The notes beneath the pieces were generated by a model. It ran no database searches, was not told the origin of the DNA, and worked only from the letters and a program-made list of their open reading frames with translations. A program made the translations under genes and the position numbers. From UBA822 sp965249775 (GTDB lineage Bacteria; Gemmatimonadota; Gemmatimonadetes; Longimicrobiales; Gaopeijiaceae), in the NCBI GenBank assembly GCA_965249775.1, contig OZ252253.1, positions 62,001-126,000 on the forward strand: a DNA stretch of 64,000 nt, given 5' to 3'. The stretch's first letter is position 1. The number at the start of each line of letters is the position of its first letter. This document shows, piece after piece, positions 31,681-41,104 of this stretch.

Positions 31681-33078
31681 ATGAACGGATGGTGGGAGCG
31701 CATCCCCCACGACCGTCGCGTCGTCATCTTGGCCCTGTTTGCGGGGCTCCCCGGAGTGGCTGTCTCGTTCTGGTTCCTCTGGCTCAGCTCGAACTCAGCC
31801 GCATACTCGGCCGTACTTCAATGGGCGGTTACGGTTTTGCTCCTCGGAACCTGGTTGGGCTTCGTTCTTGCGTTACGAGAGAGGGTGGTACGGCCCCTTC
31901 AGACCCTCTCCAACATGCTTGCAGCGTTGCGCGAGGGGGACTTCTCGATTCGGGTCCGGGGCGCGGGAGCGAGCGGTCCACTCGCGGTCACCTATCTCGA
32001 GGCGAACGCCCTGGAGGAGGTCCTTCGTGAGCAGCGTCTCGGTGCGGTCGAGGCCACGGCGCTTCTCCGAAAAGTGCTGGAGGAAGTCGAGCTGGCCGTA
32101 TTCGCCTTCGATGAAGACGAAACCCTCCAGCTCCTGAACCGAGCAGGTGAAGCGCTGCTCGGTCAGCCGAGCAAGAGACTGATCGGCAGGTCGGCCGCCG
32201 AACTTCGGCTCCAGGAAACGCTCAGCGGAATCGCGCCGCGCACGCTCGAGCTGACCCATGCCGGGGGGACGGGCCGATGGGAGCTCCGGCGTACGGTGGT
32301 GCGCCAAGAGGGCCATCCCTTGCGACTGATCATCCTTTCGGACCTCAGCCGGGCACTCAGGGGAGAGGAACGACAGGCTTGGAAGCGCATCATCCGGGTG
32401 CTGAGTCATGAGATCAACAACTCCTTGGCACCCATCAAGTCGATCGCCGGAAGCCTACAGAGTCTCACACGGCGCGGATCCCTGCCTCCCGATCTCGGCG
32501 AGGACGTAGAGAGCGGCCTCAAGGTGATCTCCGGTCGGGCCGAGTCGTTGGGCCGTTTCATGGCTTCATACGCTCAGCTCGCCCGGCTGCCCGAACCCGA
32601 TCTCGACGCCGTAGAGGTAAATTCACTGGTGGCACGCATCGTGGCGATCGAAACCAGAGTGGCGGTCGGCGTCAAACCCGGGCCCGACCTGACCGTCCAG
32701 GCGGACGCGGACCAACTCGAACAGCTACTCATCAACTTGGTGCGGAACGCCGCCGATGCCGCCCTCGAAACGAAGGGCCAGGTGGAGCTGTCCTGGTCTG
32801 TCACAGGCAATCAACTGCACGTGGTGGTCGCGGACGAGGGCCCGGGCCTGCCGGCGGACACCGGGAATCTGTTCGTACCGTTTTACACAACCAAGCCCGG
32901 TGGAAGCGGGATCGGCTTGGCCCTCTGCCGGCAGATCGCGGAAGGCCACGGCGGTACCCTGATGCTCGAAAATTCCCCCGGCGGGAAGGGTGCCAGGGCC
33001 CGGCTCACAATCCCCCTGGACCTTGCTTCCGCTGAGCCCGTGGCCTCGCTGGCCCTGCCGCCGGAGTCCTCCGGCTGA
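31681..33078 (+). CDS. Sensor histidine kinase (NtrY-like)
   Basis: Membrane kinase of 465 aa. Two N-terminal membrane helices (VVILALFAGLPGVAVSFWFLW and AVLQWAVTVLLLGTWLGFVLA) with a very short loop between them, then HAMP-like (RPLQTLSNMLAALREGDFS), a PAS-like domain (about 130-230), the H-box RVLSHEINNSLAPI, and the ATPase domain (NLVRNAADAA, DEGPGLP, GSGIGLAL). The lack of a periplasmic domain points to sensing within the membrane or cytoplasm. Partner of the sigma54 regulator just upstream. Confidence 0.92.
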   Translation: MNGWWERIPHDRRVVILALFAGLPGVAVSFWFLWLSSNSAAYSAVLQWAVTVLLLGTWLGFVLALRERVVRPLQTLSNMLAALREGDFSIRVRGAGASGPLAVTYLEANALEEVLREQRLGAVEATALLRKVLEEVELAVFAFDEDETLQLLNRAGEALLGQPSKRLIGRSAAELRLQETLSGIAPRTLELTHAGGTGRWELRRTVVRQEGHPLRLIILSDLSRALRGEERQAWKRIIRVLSHEINNSLAPIKSIAGSLQSLTRRGSLPPDLGEDVESGLKVISGRAESLGRFMASYAQLARLPEPDLDAVEVNSLVARIVAIETRVAVGVKPGPDLTVQADADQLEQLLINLVRNAADAALETKGQVELSWSVTGNQLHVVVADEGPGLPADTGNLFVPFYTTKPGGSGIGLALCRQIAEGHGGTLMLENSPGGKGARARLTIPLDLASAEPVASLALPPESSG

Positions 33079-33138
33079 GTGGCTCGCCCGGCTTCCGCGC
33101 CGGCCTTCTATAGGGGGTTTCTTCGAGAGGCGGACCGC

Positions 33139-33525
33139 TCATCGGCCGCCGTAAACGGAGATCGGAAAGGCCCTCGTCGTCGAAGTGCCACTGCTGTCGC
33201 TGACCGTGACGGTGAGCGTCCATGGACCTCCCACATCGAGATCGAAGCCGGGTACGACATACCGGCCGGCACCCTCGTCCACAGCGTAGCCCGTGATGGC
33301 CGTCCGATCGGTGCTCTGCGCCGGGAGGCCTTCAATGAGCACGGCCAGGCCCGCGACCGGATCGCCCTCGACATCGGCCACGTCGATAATGAGACGCGTC
33401 GGACCGATCAGGGCGGGCGTCGGCGACAGGCGGAGTGTGACCTGAAAGGCCGACTCCGGTGGATTGGGCACGCATCCGGTCACAAGCAGCGTCGTGGCCA
33501 ACATGACGACGAGCATATGCTTCAT
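33139..33525 (-). CDS. Lipoprotein with YtkA/FixH-like domain
   Basis: Product of 128 aa with a lipoprotein signal (lipobox LVTGC, Cys at about 18) and a beta-sandwich of the YtkA/FixH-like type (FQVTLRLSPTPALIGPTRL, then GRYVVPGFDLDVGGPWTLTV). Members are periplasmic and often linked to copper or oxidase assembly, but no such genes are near. It is convergent with the histidine kinase gene and stands alone on the - strand. Confidence 0.72.
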   Translation of the reverse strand: MKHMLVVMLATTLLVTGCVPNPPESAFQVTLRLSPTPALIGPTRLIIDVADVEGDPVAGLAVLIEGLPAQSTDRTAITGYAVDEGAGRYVVPGFDLDVGGPWTLTVTVSDSSGTSTTRAFPISVYGGR

Positions 33526-33758
33526 GCCGACTCGAGATAGCGGCGTCTCACCAAGTTCTCAAGGACAGGAGGTAACGGCTCCAGCGATGCGGCCTCGAAC
33601 GAGAATAAAACGTTGGCAGGCGTGTCCGGCTTCTCCTATGTTTGGCGTATGTATCCTGGTCCAATCTCCCACCCGAGGGGCAATGCCATAGGGGACGTGG
33701 AGTTGGGTCGAATGTCGGCCTCTTAGGCGCGTCCTGGGCGCGAAACAGCCTTCCCAAG

Positions 33759-34661
33759 ATGAGCGAATCTGCACACCGACCCACGACCCTGCTTGTCGTA
33801 GAGGCTGAGCCGATGCGCCTGGACGCCCTTCGGGGGCATCTCCAGAACGCAGACGGCGACACCGAGTTGCATGGAGAAAGCGAGCTGTCGGGGGCGTTGG
33901 AGCGGCTTTCCGGTGGCGGCGTCGATGCCGTGATTCTCGATCCGGATCTACCCGACAGCCAGGGCATCGCTAGCTTCGAGCGCATGTATGCGTTTGCCCC
34001 GGACGTTCCGGTCATCGTACTGACGAATGAAGGAGAGGATGACCTCGCCGTCCGCGCCGTCCAGGGTGGTGCGCAGGACTGCATGCGTAAGAATGAAGCG
34101 GATCCATCGGTCCTGCTTCGATCGGTGCGCTACGCTATCGAGCGTCACCGTCTGCTCGCTGCCCTTCGGAGCCTGTCGCTGATCGATGGCCTCACCGAGC
34201 TGTACAATCGGCGGGGATTCCATGAGCTCGGGGAGCAAAACCTCAAGCTTGCCGACCGCTCCTCTCGGTCGGCTTCGCTCATCTACCTCGACATCGACCG
34301 CTTCAAGACCATCAACGACACACTTGGTCACCACGTCGGGGATCGTGCCTTGCTATCCGTTGCGGACTCCCTTCGGGATACGTTCCGCCGGTCCGACCTC
34401 ATCGCGCGAGTGAATGGGGATGAGTTCGCCGTCATGGCGTTCGAAACCTCGGAAGAGAATGCCGAAGTGCTCGTCGAGCGGCTCCGTGCGGAGTTGACTC
34501 AGGTGAACGAAACCACGAGAGAACGGTTCCAACTCTCCGTCAGCATCGGCTTGGCCCGCTACAATGTTGGGGATTCCGTAACGCTCGACGAGTTGCTCAG
34601 GCAGGCCGACGAGGCGATGCACGAGGAAAAAGAAAGCAAGAGAAGGACGGTGGCGCGGTGA
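33759..34661 (+). CDS. Response regulator diguanylate cyclase (REC-GGDEF)
   Basis: Product of 300 aa. The receiver domain (about 8-125) has its phospho-acceptor Asp in VDAVILDPDLPDS. The GGDEF domain (about 140-295) has substrate/metal residues YLDIDRFKTIND and the active loop VNGDEFAVM, in which the first Gly is Asn. Variants at this position are active in some enzymes, so c-di-GMP synthesis is likely but unproven. The stop overlaps the start of the pilus-type ATPase gene (GTGA). Confidence 0.9.
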   Translation: MSESAHRPTTLLVVEAEPMRLDALRGHLQNADGDTELHGESELSGALERLSGGGVDAVILDPDLPDSQGIASFERMYAFAPDVPVIVLTNEGEDDLAVRAVQGGAQDCMRKNEADPSVLLRSVRYAIERHRLLAALRSLSLIDGLTELYNRRGFHELGEQNLKLADRSSRSASLIYLDIDRFKTINDTLGHHVGDRALLSVADSLRDTFRRSDLIARVNGDEFAVMAFETSEENAEVLVERLRAELTQVNETTRERFQLSVSIGLARYNVGDSVTLDELLRQADEAMHEEKESKRRTVAR

Positions 34662-36871
34662 GACGGGACGAAACCGCAACCGATTCTGAGCGCGGCGCCG
34701 AGAGCCAGTCCAGCACGGCAGATTCCGCGCTCAGCGTGTCGGATTCAGGGACAAGTGTAGAGTCCCCCGGCGTCGCGGATAGCACCGTGGTACACTGGCT
34801 GGTACGGGTTGCGGAAAGGGCAGGGCTCGAGGGAGAGCGTCCAACCGTCCCTCCCGAGACGTTGGCGAAAGAAGCGTGGCCGGTCGTGACGCGAACGTAC
34901 CAGATTGAGGACCCCCGCCTGTGCTCGTTGGTGGCTACCTATTTCCGGCTGGAAGTGGCCGACTTCGCGGCACGTGACCCCAATGCGCCTCTGCTCGTGC
35001 CGGAGGCGATGGCACGAAGGCACCACGTCTTCCCCTTGTACGAGTCGGATCGGCATCTTCTTGTCGCCACGTGTGACCCCACCCAAGTGGAGACGGAACG
35101 CGCATTGGGTTTCAGTTCGGGACGATCCATCGTATTCCAGGTGGCATCTCCCAATGAGATCCAAGACGTCCTCGATGACCGCTTTTCGCCTGAGCAGGCC
35201 ATCGAGACCCTCCTCGACGACTTCGAGTTCGATGATCTCGATGTGGACGCGGTCGAGCTCGTTGAAGAGATGGGACCCGAGTCCATCTCTTCGGCAGACG
35301 CCGCCGCGACGCCGGTCGTCAAGCTCACGAATCTGATCATCCGTGACGCCATCGCCCAGTCCGCGTCCGACATCCACGTCGAACCCGGCCGTCGCATTGG
35401 CGTGGTTCGGTATCGGGTCGACGGGGTCCTCAGAAAGCACATGGACCTCCCGATGGCGGCGATGAACCGGGTGATTTCTCGGATTAAGATCTTGGCCCAA
35501 CTCGATATCGCGGATCGGCTTCGTCCCCAAGACGGCAAGGCGCATGTCCGCGTCCAGAAACTCTCCTACGACCTGCGCGTGTCCACGATCCCGGCAGGGA
35601 GCACCAGCGAGAAATGCGTGATCCGCATCTTGGATTCAAACGCTCAGGAGACACTCGAGGACTTGTCACTGCCAGAGTACGAGTTGGACCGTTTACGTCA
35701 GCTTCTCAACCTTAGGGAGGGGATCGTGCTCGTGACGGGCCCGACGGGGTCGGGGAAGACGACCACGCTCTACGGCGCGTTACGCGAGATAGCCGACGGC
35801 AAGGTCAACATCATGACCGTCGAGGATCCGATTGAATACGAGCTCACCCAGATTACGCAGACCCAGGTCGAAACGAAGCAGGGAGTCACTTTCAGCACGG
35901 CCCTCCGAGCCATCCTCAGACAGGATCCCGACGTCATCCTGATCGGAGAGATTCGGGATACCGAGACCGCACAGACGGCGTCGCACGCCGCGATGACGGG
36001 CCACCTCGTGCTCGCTACCGTACACGCGAACGACGCAGTGAGCGCGGTGGCACGGCTGGCCGACATGGGCCTGCCATTCACCGCGATCGCCTCGAGCTTG
36101 CGAGGCACGGTCGCGCAACGCCTCATGCGGCGCGTTTGCGCGGCCTGCGCCGAGCCGGTGCGCGGAGAATTGACCCCCGAGGAGCAGCGCTTGACCGAGC
36201 AGCATGAGGTCGAGCCGATGGTTCGGGCGGTGGGTTGTAAGGACTGTGGGTTCACCGGCTATAAGGGCCGTATCCCGGTGAACGAAGTCATGCTTGTCGG
36301 GCCCCGCTTCCAGGCCGCGGTGGAAGCCCGCAAGGGCTGGCAGACGCTCCACCGCGTTGCGATACAGGGTGGAATGCGCCCGCTCCACCAGGTGGCCATG
36401 GACTGGGTAGCCCAAGGGAAAACTACGCTGGTGGAGGTCGACCGGGCGCTCGGTCAACAGAAGGCGGAAGACGAAGTCGAAGAAGACACCGGCCCGACCC
36501 GGATCCTCGTGGTCGACGACGATGAGGAAGCCCGGCTCATGGCTGCGGGTATCCTCGAAGGAGAAGGGTACGAAGTATCGATCGCCAAGGACGGGTATGA
36601 GGCTGTGGAGCGGCTCAAGGCCGACCCGGACTTCAACCTGGTCATCCTGGATTTGAGCATGCCCGGTATGGATGGCCGCGCAGTGCTCGACCGCATTCGT
36701 GGGGCAAAGGATACGGCAGCGATCCCCGTACTGGTCAGCACCGCGTTCGGAGGGGACGACGTAGAGACCGAGCTTCTGGAGGCCGGTGCGGACGACTTCC
36801 TCGAGAAGACCGGTGATGCCAAGCGATTCCTTGCGAGGGTGAAAGCCGTCCTGCGTCGGGCGGTGATGTAG
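34658..36871 (+). CDS. PilB/GspE-type secretion ATPase with C-terminal receiver domain
   Basis: Product of 737 aa. A low-complexity N-terminus is followed by a GspE/MshEN-like N-domain (about 55-190) and the hexameric ATPase domain (about 210-600) with Walker A GPTGSGKTTT, Asp box VEDPIEYEL, Walker B DPDVILIGEIRD, and His box ATVHANDA. A CxxC/CxxC zinc motif is present (CAAC, then CKDCGFTGYKG). Residues about 625-737 form a receiver domain (ILVVDDDEE; Asp in VILDLSMPGMDG), a rare fusion. It drives type IV pilus or type II secretion assembly in the family; no pilin or pilus genes are in the window. Cotranscribed with the cyclase gene upstream. Confidence 0.92.
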   Translation: MRRDETATDSERGAESQSSTADSALSVSDSGTSVESPGVADSTVVHWLVRVAERAGLEGERPTVPPETLAKEAWPVVTRTYQIEDPRLCSLVATYFRLEVADFAARDPNAPLLVPEAMARRHHVFPLYESDRHLLVATCDPTQVETERALGFSSGRSIVFQVASPNEIQDVLDDRFSPEQAIETLLDDFEFDDLDVDAVELVEEMGPESISSADAAATPVVKLTNLIIRDAIAQSASDIHVEPGRRIGVVRYRVDGVLRKHMDLPMAAMNRVISRIKILAQLDIADRLRPQDGKAHVRVQKLSYDLRVSTIPAGSTSEKCVIRILDSNAQETLEDLSLPEYELDRLRQLLNLREGIVLVTGPTGSGKTTTLYGALREIADGKVNIMTVEDPIEYELTQITQTQVETKQGVTFSTALRAILRQDPDVILIGEIRDTETAQTASHAAMTGHLVLATVHANDAVSAVARLADMGLPFTAIASSLRGTVAQRLMRRVCAACAEPVRGELTPEEQRLTEQHEVEPMVRAVGCKDCGFTGYKGRIPVNEVMLVGPRFQAAVEARKGWQTLHRVAIQGGMRPLHQVAMDWVAQGKTTLVEVDRALGQQKAEDEVEEDTGPTRILVVDDDEEARLMAAGILEGEGYEVSIAKDGYEAVERLKADPDFNLVILDLSMPGMDGRAVLDRIRGAKDTAAIPVLVSTAFGGDDVETELLEAGADDFLEKTGDAKRFLARVKAVLRRAVM

Positions 36872-36942
36872 GGCGATCTGGCACCCCTCTAGCGAAGCCC
36901 ACCGCTTCTCCCGGTTGAATTCAGCTTTCAAAAGGAGTGGGC

Positions 36943-38067
36943 GTGAGACCAAGCCGGACCTGTAGCATTCTCGCCGTCCTCATGAACGGATTATTGGTCC
37001 TGACTGCGGCGGACCAAACCGCAGCACAGTCAACCCTCGATGATATCTGGAAGCTTGCCGAGTGGTACGACAACGACCAGAACGAGACGGTTCAAAGCGT
37101 GCTCTTCAGCGGAAGGTTTCAGTACGAGTATGCAACCGTCGATGCGGACCAGGGAACGCACAACGACTGGAACGTCCGACGGATGAGACTTGGCGTGAAG
37201 TCGGAGTTCTTCCATCAGCTCACCGTTCACGTCGAGGCCGGCTTCGATCCTGACGACGGTGGCGACTTCTACAGGAGGCTCACGGATACGTATGTCGAAT
37301 GGCAGGCGAGTGATGTCTTGGCCCTGAAGGTGGGTAAGCAAGGAGTTGCGTTCACCGCGGACGGGTCGACCTCGTCAAAAGAGCTTCTGGCCATAGATCG
37401 AAGCAATCTCGCCAACAACATGTGGTTTCCCGACGAGTACATACCGGGCGTAAGCGCGTCCGGCGAGCGCTCGAAGTGGCTCTATCACTTGGGCGTTTAC
37501 ACTGGAGGCAGTGACGATGGGGAGTTTGGCGACTTCAGCGGCAGTGCTTTCGGGCTTGTGTCCCTTGGCTACGATTTCTCTGAGGCTCTCGGTGTTGAAG
37601 ACGCGCTCTTGAGAGGAAATTACGTATATCAAGACCCTGATCCGGACAACTCTTTCACCCGACAGCTTCAGCACGTCGCTTCGCTGAACTTCAGGTTTGA
37701 GGCCGTTCGGTGGGGTTTCCGCGTGGATTTTTCCGGGGCGTCCGGTTACCTGGGCCAAAGCGACCTGCTGGGTGTGATGGTAATGCCGTTCTTCAACTTT
37801 ACATCTCGCTTCCAGGTCGTGACCCGATACACCTACGTCGGTAGTCGAGACGACAACGGCGTACGCCTGGCGCGGTACGAGAATCAGGTGGTGGATGGTC
37901 GTGGGGATCGCTACAACGAGTTCTACTCCGGGCTCAATTACTACTTCTACGGGCACAAGCTGAAACTGCAGAGCGGAGTACAGTTCGCAGACATGAACGA
38001 CAGCGCGGCAGATGGTGGGGCATACTCCGGTGTCGCTTGGACGACCGGTCTGCGTGTGAGCTGGTGA
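36943..38067 (+). CDS. OprP/OprO-type porin
   Basis: Outer-membrane beta-barrel protein of 374 aa. A signal peptide (ILAVLMNGLLVLTAADQTAA) is followed by alternating amphipathic strands typical of the phosphate-selective porin O/P family (RFQYEYATVDAD, NVRRMRLGVKSEFF, VEAGFDPDDGGDF, LALKVGKQG), ending in an aromatic C-terminus (GLRVSW) as barrels need. GTG 36943 is five bases after AAAGGAG; GTG 36937 overlaps that site. It starts a three-gene group with the octaheme cytochrome and an outer-membrane protein. G+C is lower than in neighbours. Confidence 0.85.
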   Translation: MRPSRTCSILAVLMNGLLVLTAADQTAAQSTLDDIWKLAEWYDNDQNETVQSVLFSGRFQYEYATVDADQGTHNDWNVRRMRLGVKSEFFHQLTVHVEAGFDPDDGGDFYRRLTDTYVEWQASDVLALKVGKQGVAFTADGSTSSKELLAIDRSNLANNMWFPDEYIPGVSASGERSKWLYHLGVYTGGSDDGEFGDFSGSAFGLVSLGYDFSEALGVEDALLRGNYVYQDPDPDNSFTRQLQHVASLNFRFEAVRWGFRVDFSGASGYLGQSDLLGVMVMPFFNFTSRFQVVTRYTYVGSRDDNGVRLARYENQVVDGRGDRYNEFYSGLNYYFYGHKLKLQSGVQFADMNDSAADGGAYSGVAWTTGLRVSW

Positions 38068-38172
38068 AGCCGTAGGTCGTCAGAGGTGACCAGCACCACG
38101 CCGACACAGGCACACGAACGGACCAAATGATGGTACACTTCACGCCCAGAGGCTATCGTCCCGTCAGCAGAG

Positions 38173-38217
38173 AGATTCTCCAAGAAAAGACAGGTAGAAA
38201 GATTCTCCAAGAAAAGA
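38173..38217 (+). repeat. 18-bp direct repeat in cytochrome leader
   Basis: AGATTCTCCAAGAAAAGA occurs at 38173-38190 and again at 38200-38217, 27 bases apart start to start, ending nine bases before the cytochrome ATG. The second copy overlaps the purine-rich ribosome binding region, so a bound protein or an RNA fold here could control translation. Confidence 0.75.
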
Positions 38218-38226
38218 GAAGCTGAG

Positions 38227-40350
38227 ATGCACCAACACCGTGGCGTAAAACTATTCGGTCTGGCGGTATCACTGCCCGCCGTGATGGTGATCGCAGGGCT
38301 GATGCTCGCAGCTACCGACCAAGCTACCGAGTTTACGGGCCAGGTGTTGAGCGCTTCTGGCGCTTTGGTTGTTGGTGGCGAGGCCACCAATCCAGGCCAT
38401 CCCGTTGTCGGCGCAACCGTCCACCTGGTTCCAACAACGGCGATTGACGTCACCACGCGCATGACTGCCAGTGCCATCTATGCTCCACCGTACCCTGCGG
38501 AGCTCTATGATGAACCTCTGGAGGACGCGATTCGACTGAGAGGAGCGGACTTTCCGCAGGCCACGACCGACTCGCGAGGCGACTTCCTCATAACGACGGT
38601 ACCCGATGGCACGTTCTTTATTCATGTCACACCCGCCGCGGACGATGCCGAACACCTGCCCGGCGGGGACCAGAGTAGAAGAAGCTATCCAGCCGAGCTG
38701 CTACGCGGTGAGTCGAGGACCATCAGGATTTCAAGCAGTCCTTCTCCAGCTGCCGTAGCGGTCGGCAGCTCGAGCTGTCTGACATGCCATCAGGACGAAA
38801 GACACTGGCAAGAAACTGCTCACAAGATCGGATGGACCGTACCGGGAGCTCCGGGGCCGTTGCAGGATTATTCGAAACACCCGGACTACTTCGACGCGCT
38901 CGAATCGTTCCCCGAGACAGACAGTCACGAGAACGGAACCCGCCTCGAGCTCGGGGATTACGATTCACGGAGGAACAATGACAAATTCAAGCTGAGAGCC
39001 TTTGGCGATTCTCGGCTGCCGATCGAAACGACCTTTGCCGATGTTTACTTGTGGAAGAACGCTGACGACGACAAGTACTACATCACGATGGTCAACAGCC
39101 TCAATCCTACGGACCCCAATAGCCCCGCGCATCTGGAGATAAAGCTCTTATACGGCGGGGCGGTTCACGACCAACGGTACATCGTCTCAGCGCCACCAGA
39201 GTTGGGATCTCGGCCTGGATGGTACACGCTGCTTCGGTACAACATGACCGGACGTGACAACCGGTTGAACAGATCCCGGCGGGTTTGGCACGACTACAAA
39301 TTCTACCTCTGGTGGGCACCTGGTGGGGACGCGCAATACGGGACCCCCGACGATTTGATCAAGGCTCCGCCGGTCAACACCAATACCGTCCAGACCATGT
39401 GCGCCAGCTGTCATCTGACGGGCTGGGAGCGGTATGAAGACGAGGCCACGGGCCAATTTCTGGTACGAGCCGTCAACGACCCTGGCGGCGCGATGAACAT
39501 AGACGATGACCCCGAGATGGACGAGATCAATATCGGCTGTGAGAATTGCCACGGGCCCGGGTCGGAGCATGTGGCCAACGAAGGAAGATCCCGCTTTATC
39601 GTCAATCCCAAGTATCTTTCCGCGGAACGGTCCAGTGTGGTCTGCGGCAGGTGCCATGACAGACGACAAGGATATGGCGGAGCAACTGTGGGTTATACAC
39701 AGGCTCTCAGCGTCGAAGGAGAGCTCGCGAGGCCGGGAATAAGCCGCCACGAGCTGATCACGAGGTATACCGATCCGATCAAGAAGGGGCCTACCATGCA
39801 AGGTCCTGGAACTGAGAACAACATCTGGCCTGACGACGTCCACTCGAGCAAGCCTCACCAGCAGTATTCGGATTTCCTGAAGTCGAAGATGTACCGAAAC
39901 GATCGACTGCTGGTCACCTGCTCGGACTGCCATGACATGCATGGCGGCACCCCGTACTCGCGTTCGCTGATTCACGACCCCGATGACTCTAGCTCCCCTC
40001 TGTGCCAGAGATGTCACCTGGTAGACGTTCTGTCTCACATGGAAACGGAGCTGAACGCGAAGATGAAGGGCGAGCAGACGCGCTGTATCGACTGTCACAT
40101 GCCGGGGACAGCCAATTCAGGCGGCATCGCGGGCGATTATGGCAGAATGATAGAGCCGCCTCCGTATGCGCATGCGGCCGAAGAAGAGAATAATGCCTAC
40201 TGGGAAGGCCCCATCAACTCCCATGTATTTGATGTGCCGTTGAAAACCAACGTCGGGGTCAGGGGGGTGTCGCCAGGCAGGGCGATGCCCATTCCCTATA
40301 CGGCCGCCTGCGGGACGTGCCATATCGTGAACGAGTTACCGTTTAGGTGA
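38227..40350 (+). CDS. Exported octaheme cytochrome c with carboxypeptidase-regulatory-like domain
   Basis: Protein of 707 aa with a signal peptide (VSLPAVMVIAGLMLAA). Residues about 35-145 resemble a carboxypeptidase regulatory-like beta-sandwich (GHPVVGATVHLVPTT, then TDSRGDFLITTVPDGTFFI). Eight CxxCH heme sites follow at Cys 184, 392, 438, 473, 565, 593, 620 and 695. The first is separated from the rest by about 200 residues without hemes. Many His stand between the motifs as possible sixth ligands. It probably carries electrons in the periplasm or at the cell surface. It lies between a porin gene and an outer-membrane protein gene. Its substrate is unknown; octaheme reductases are one alternative to a role in extracellular electron transfer. 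Confidence 0.85.
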   Translation: MHQHRGVKLFGLAVSLPAVMVIAGLMLAATDQATEFTGQVLSASGALVVGGEATNPGHPVVGATVHLVPTTAIDVTTRMTASAIYAPPYPAELYDEPLEDAIRLRGADFPQATTDSRGDFLITTVPDGTFFIHVTPAADDAEHLPGGDQSRRSYPAELLRGESRTIRISSSPSPAAVAVGSSSCLTCHQDERHWQETAHKIGWTVPGAPGPLQDYSKHPDYFDALESFPETDSHENGTRLELGDYDSRRNNDKFKLRAFGDSRLPIETTFADVYLWKNADDDKYYITMVNSLNPTDPNSPAHLEIKLLYGGAVHDQRYIVSAPPELGSRPGWYTLLRYNMTGRDNRLNRSRRVWHDYKFYLWWAPGGDAQYGTPDDLIKAPPVNTNTVQTMCASCHLTGWERYEDEATGQFLVRAVNDPGGAMNIDDDPEMDEINIGCENCHGPGSEHVANEGRSRFIVNPKYLSAERSSVVCGRCHDRRQGYGGATVGYTQALSVEGELARPGISRHELITRYTDPIKKGPTMQGPGTENNIWPDDVHSSKPHQQYSDFLKSKMYRNDRLLVTCSDCHDMHGGTPYSRSLIHDPDDSSSPLCQRCHLVDVLSHMETELNAKMKGEQTRCIDCHMPGTANSGGIAGDYGRMIEPPPYAHAAEEENNAYWEGPINSHVFDVPLKTNVGVRGVSPGRAMPIPYTAACGTCHIVNELPFR

Positions 40351-40444
40351 GGGGCCACCGCCAATTGCCTCCTGCCAAAGAACGGCAATTGACTCCTGCA
40401 CGGGCGAGCATCCGCTGCCCTCGACACAACGAGACGGAGACTTG

Positions 40445-41104
40445 ATGATTAACGCTTGGAAGCTCACTGCACTCGCTAGCTTCGCGACTGTTCTGCTGGC
40501 GCCGGCGCTCGGAGCGGCCCAGGACGGTGAATCCTGCGCGGTCCTGTGTACGCCTGAGCTGAAGATCGAGCCTACTGTCAGCTTCGAGAACCTCGGGACT
40601 CGTGCCCGAGTCGAGGTGGGTGGGGTCGTCGAGGAGACGCAACGAGAGACCGTCTTCGAGTTGCTCTTCGCGGTCGGCGTGCCCACCACGATCCCGCGGA
40701 TAGGGCTGACGTTCGAGGCGGGCTGGGCGCCGTTCGAGAACGACAACCTGGTAGGGCTCGAACTGGAGCTCAACCTGGATCTTCTCGAGTCCGATCAGAC
40801 GGGGGGGTGGCTCTCGTCCCACTTCGACATCGTCGACAAGTTCAGTCCGGCGGAGCGGCCGGGCGATACGAGTGCCTATACGCACAAGCTCAATTTCGAG
40901 CTGGACACCGCCCTCCATCCGTTCAATTCGCTCGCCGACGGTAACTGGCTACGCAACGTCGAGACCGAGGTGTCGATCGACTACGTGGCGACCGGTATCC
41001 CAAAGGCGGGAGATCAGTTCACGGACGAGCTCTATCTCGACGATGCGAGTCCCTGGTCGATCTCCCTCGTCTTGGTGCTTCCACTGGCCCCTCTCAATCC
41101 GTGA
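40445..41104 (+). CDS. Exported outer-membrane-type protein, unknown
   Basis: Product of 219 aa with a signal peptide (LTALASFATVLLAPALGAA), a Cys pair soon after cleavage (CAVLC), and alternating strands (VSFENLGTRARVEVGGVV, FELLFAVGVPTT, GLTFEAGWAP, GLELELNLDL) that suggest a small beta-barrel or beta-sandwich. It ends in a hydrophobic strand (ISLVLVLPLAPLNP). It lies 94 bases after the octaheme cytochrome. No family recognised; a third part of a porin-cytochrome system is inferred from position only. Confidence 0.7.
   Translation: MINAWKLTALASFATVLLAPALGAAQDGESCAVLCTPELKIEPTVSFENLGTRARVEVGGVVEETQRETVFELLFAVGVPTTIPRIGLTFEAGWAPFENDNLVGLELELNLDLLESDQTGGWLSSHFDIVDKFSPAERPGDTSAYTHKLNFELDTALHPFNSLADGNWLRNVETEVSIDYVATGIPKAGDQFTDELYLDDASPWSISLVLVLPLAPLNP

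Noticed and set aside
33464..33691. Short + strand frame before the REC-GGDEF gene
   Set aside because: It overlaps the lipoprotein start on the other strand, lacks an RBS and has no recognisable pattern.
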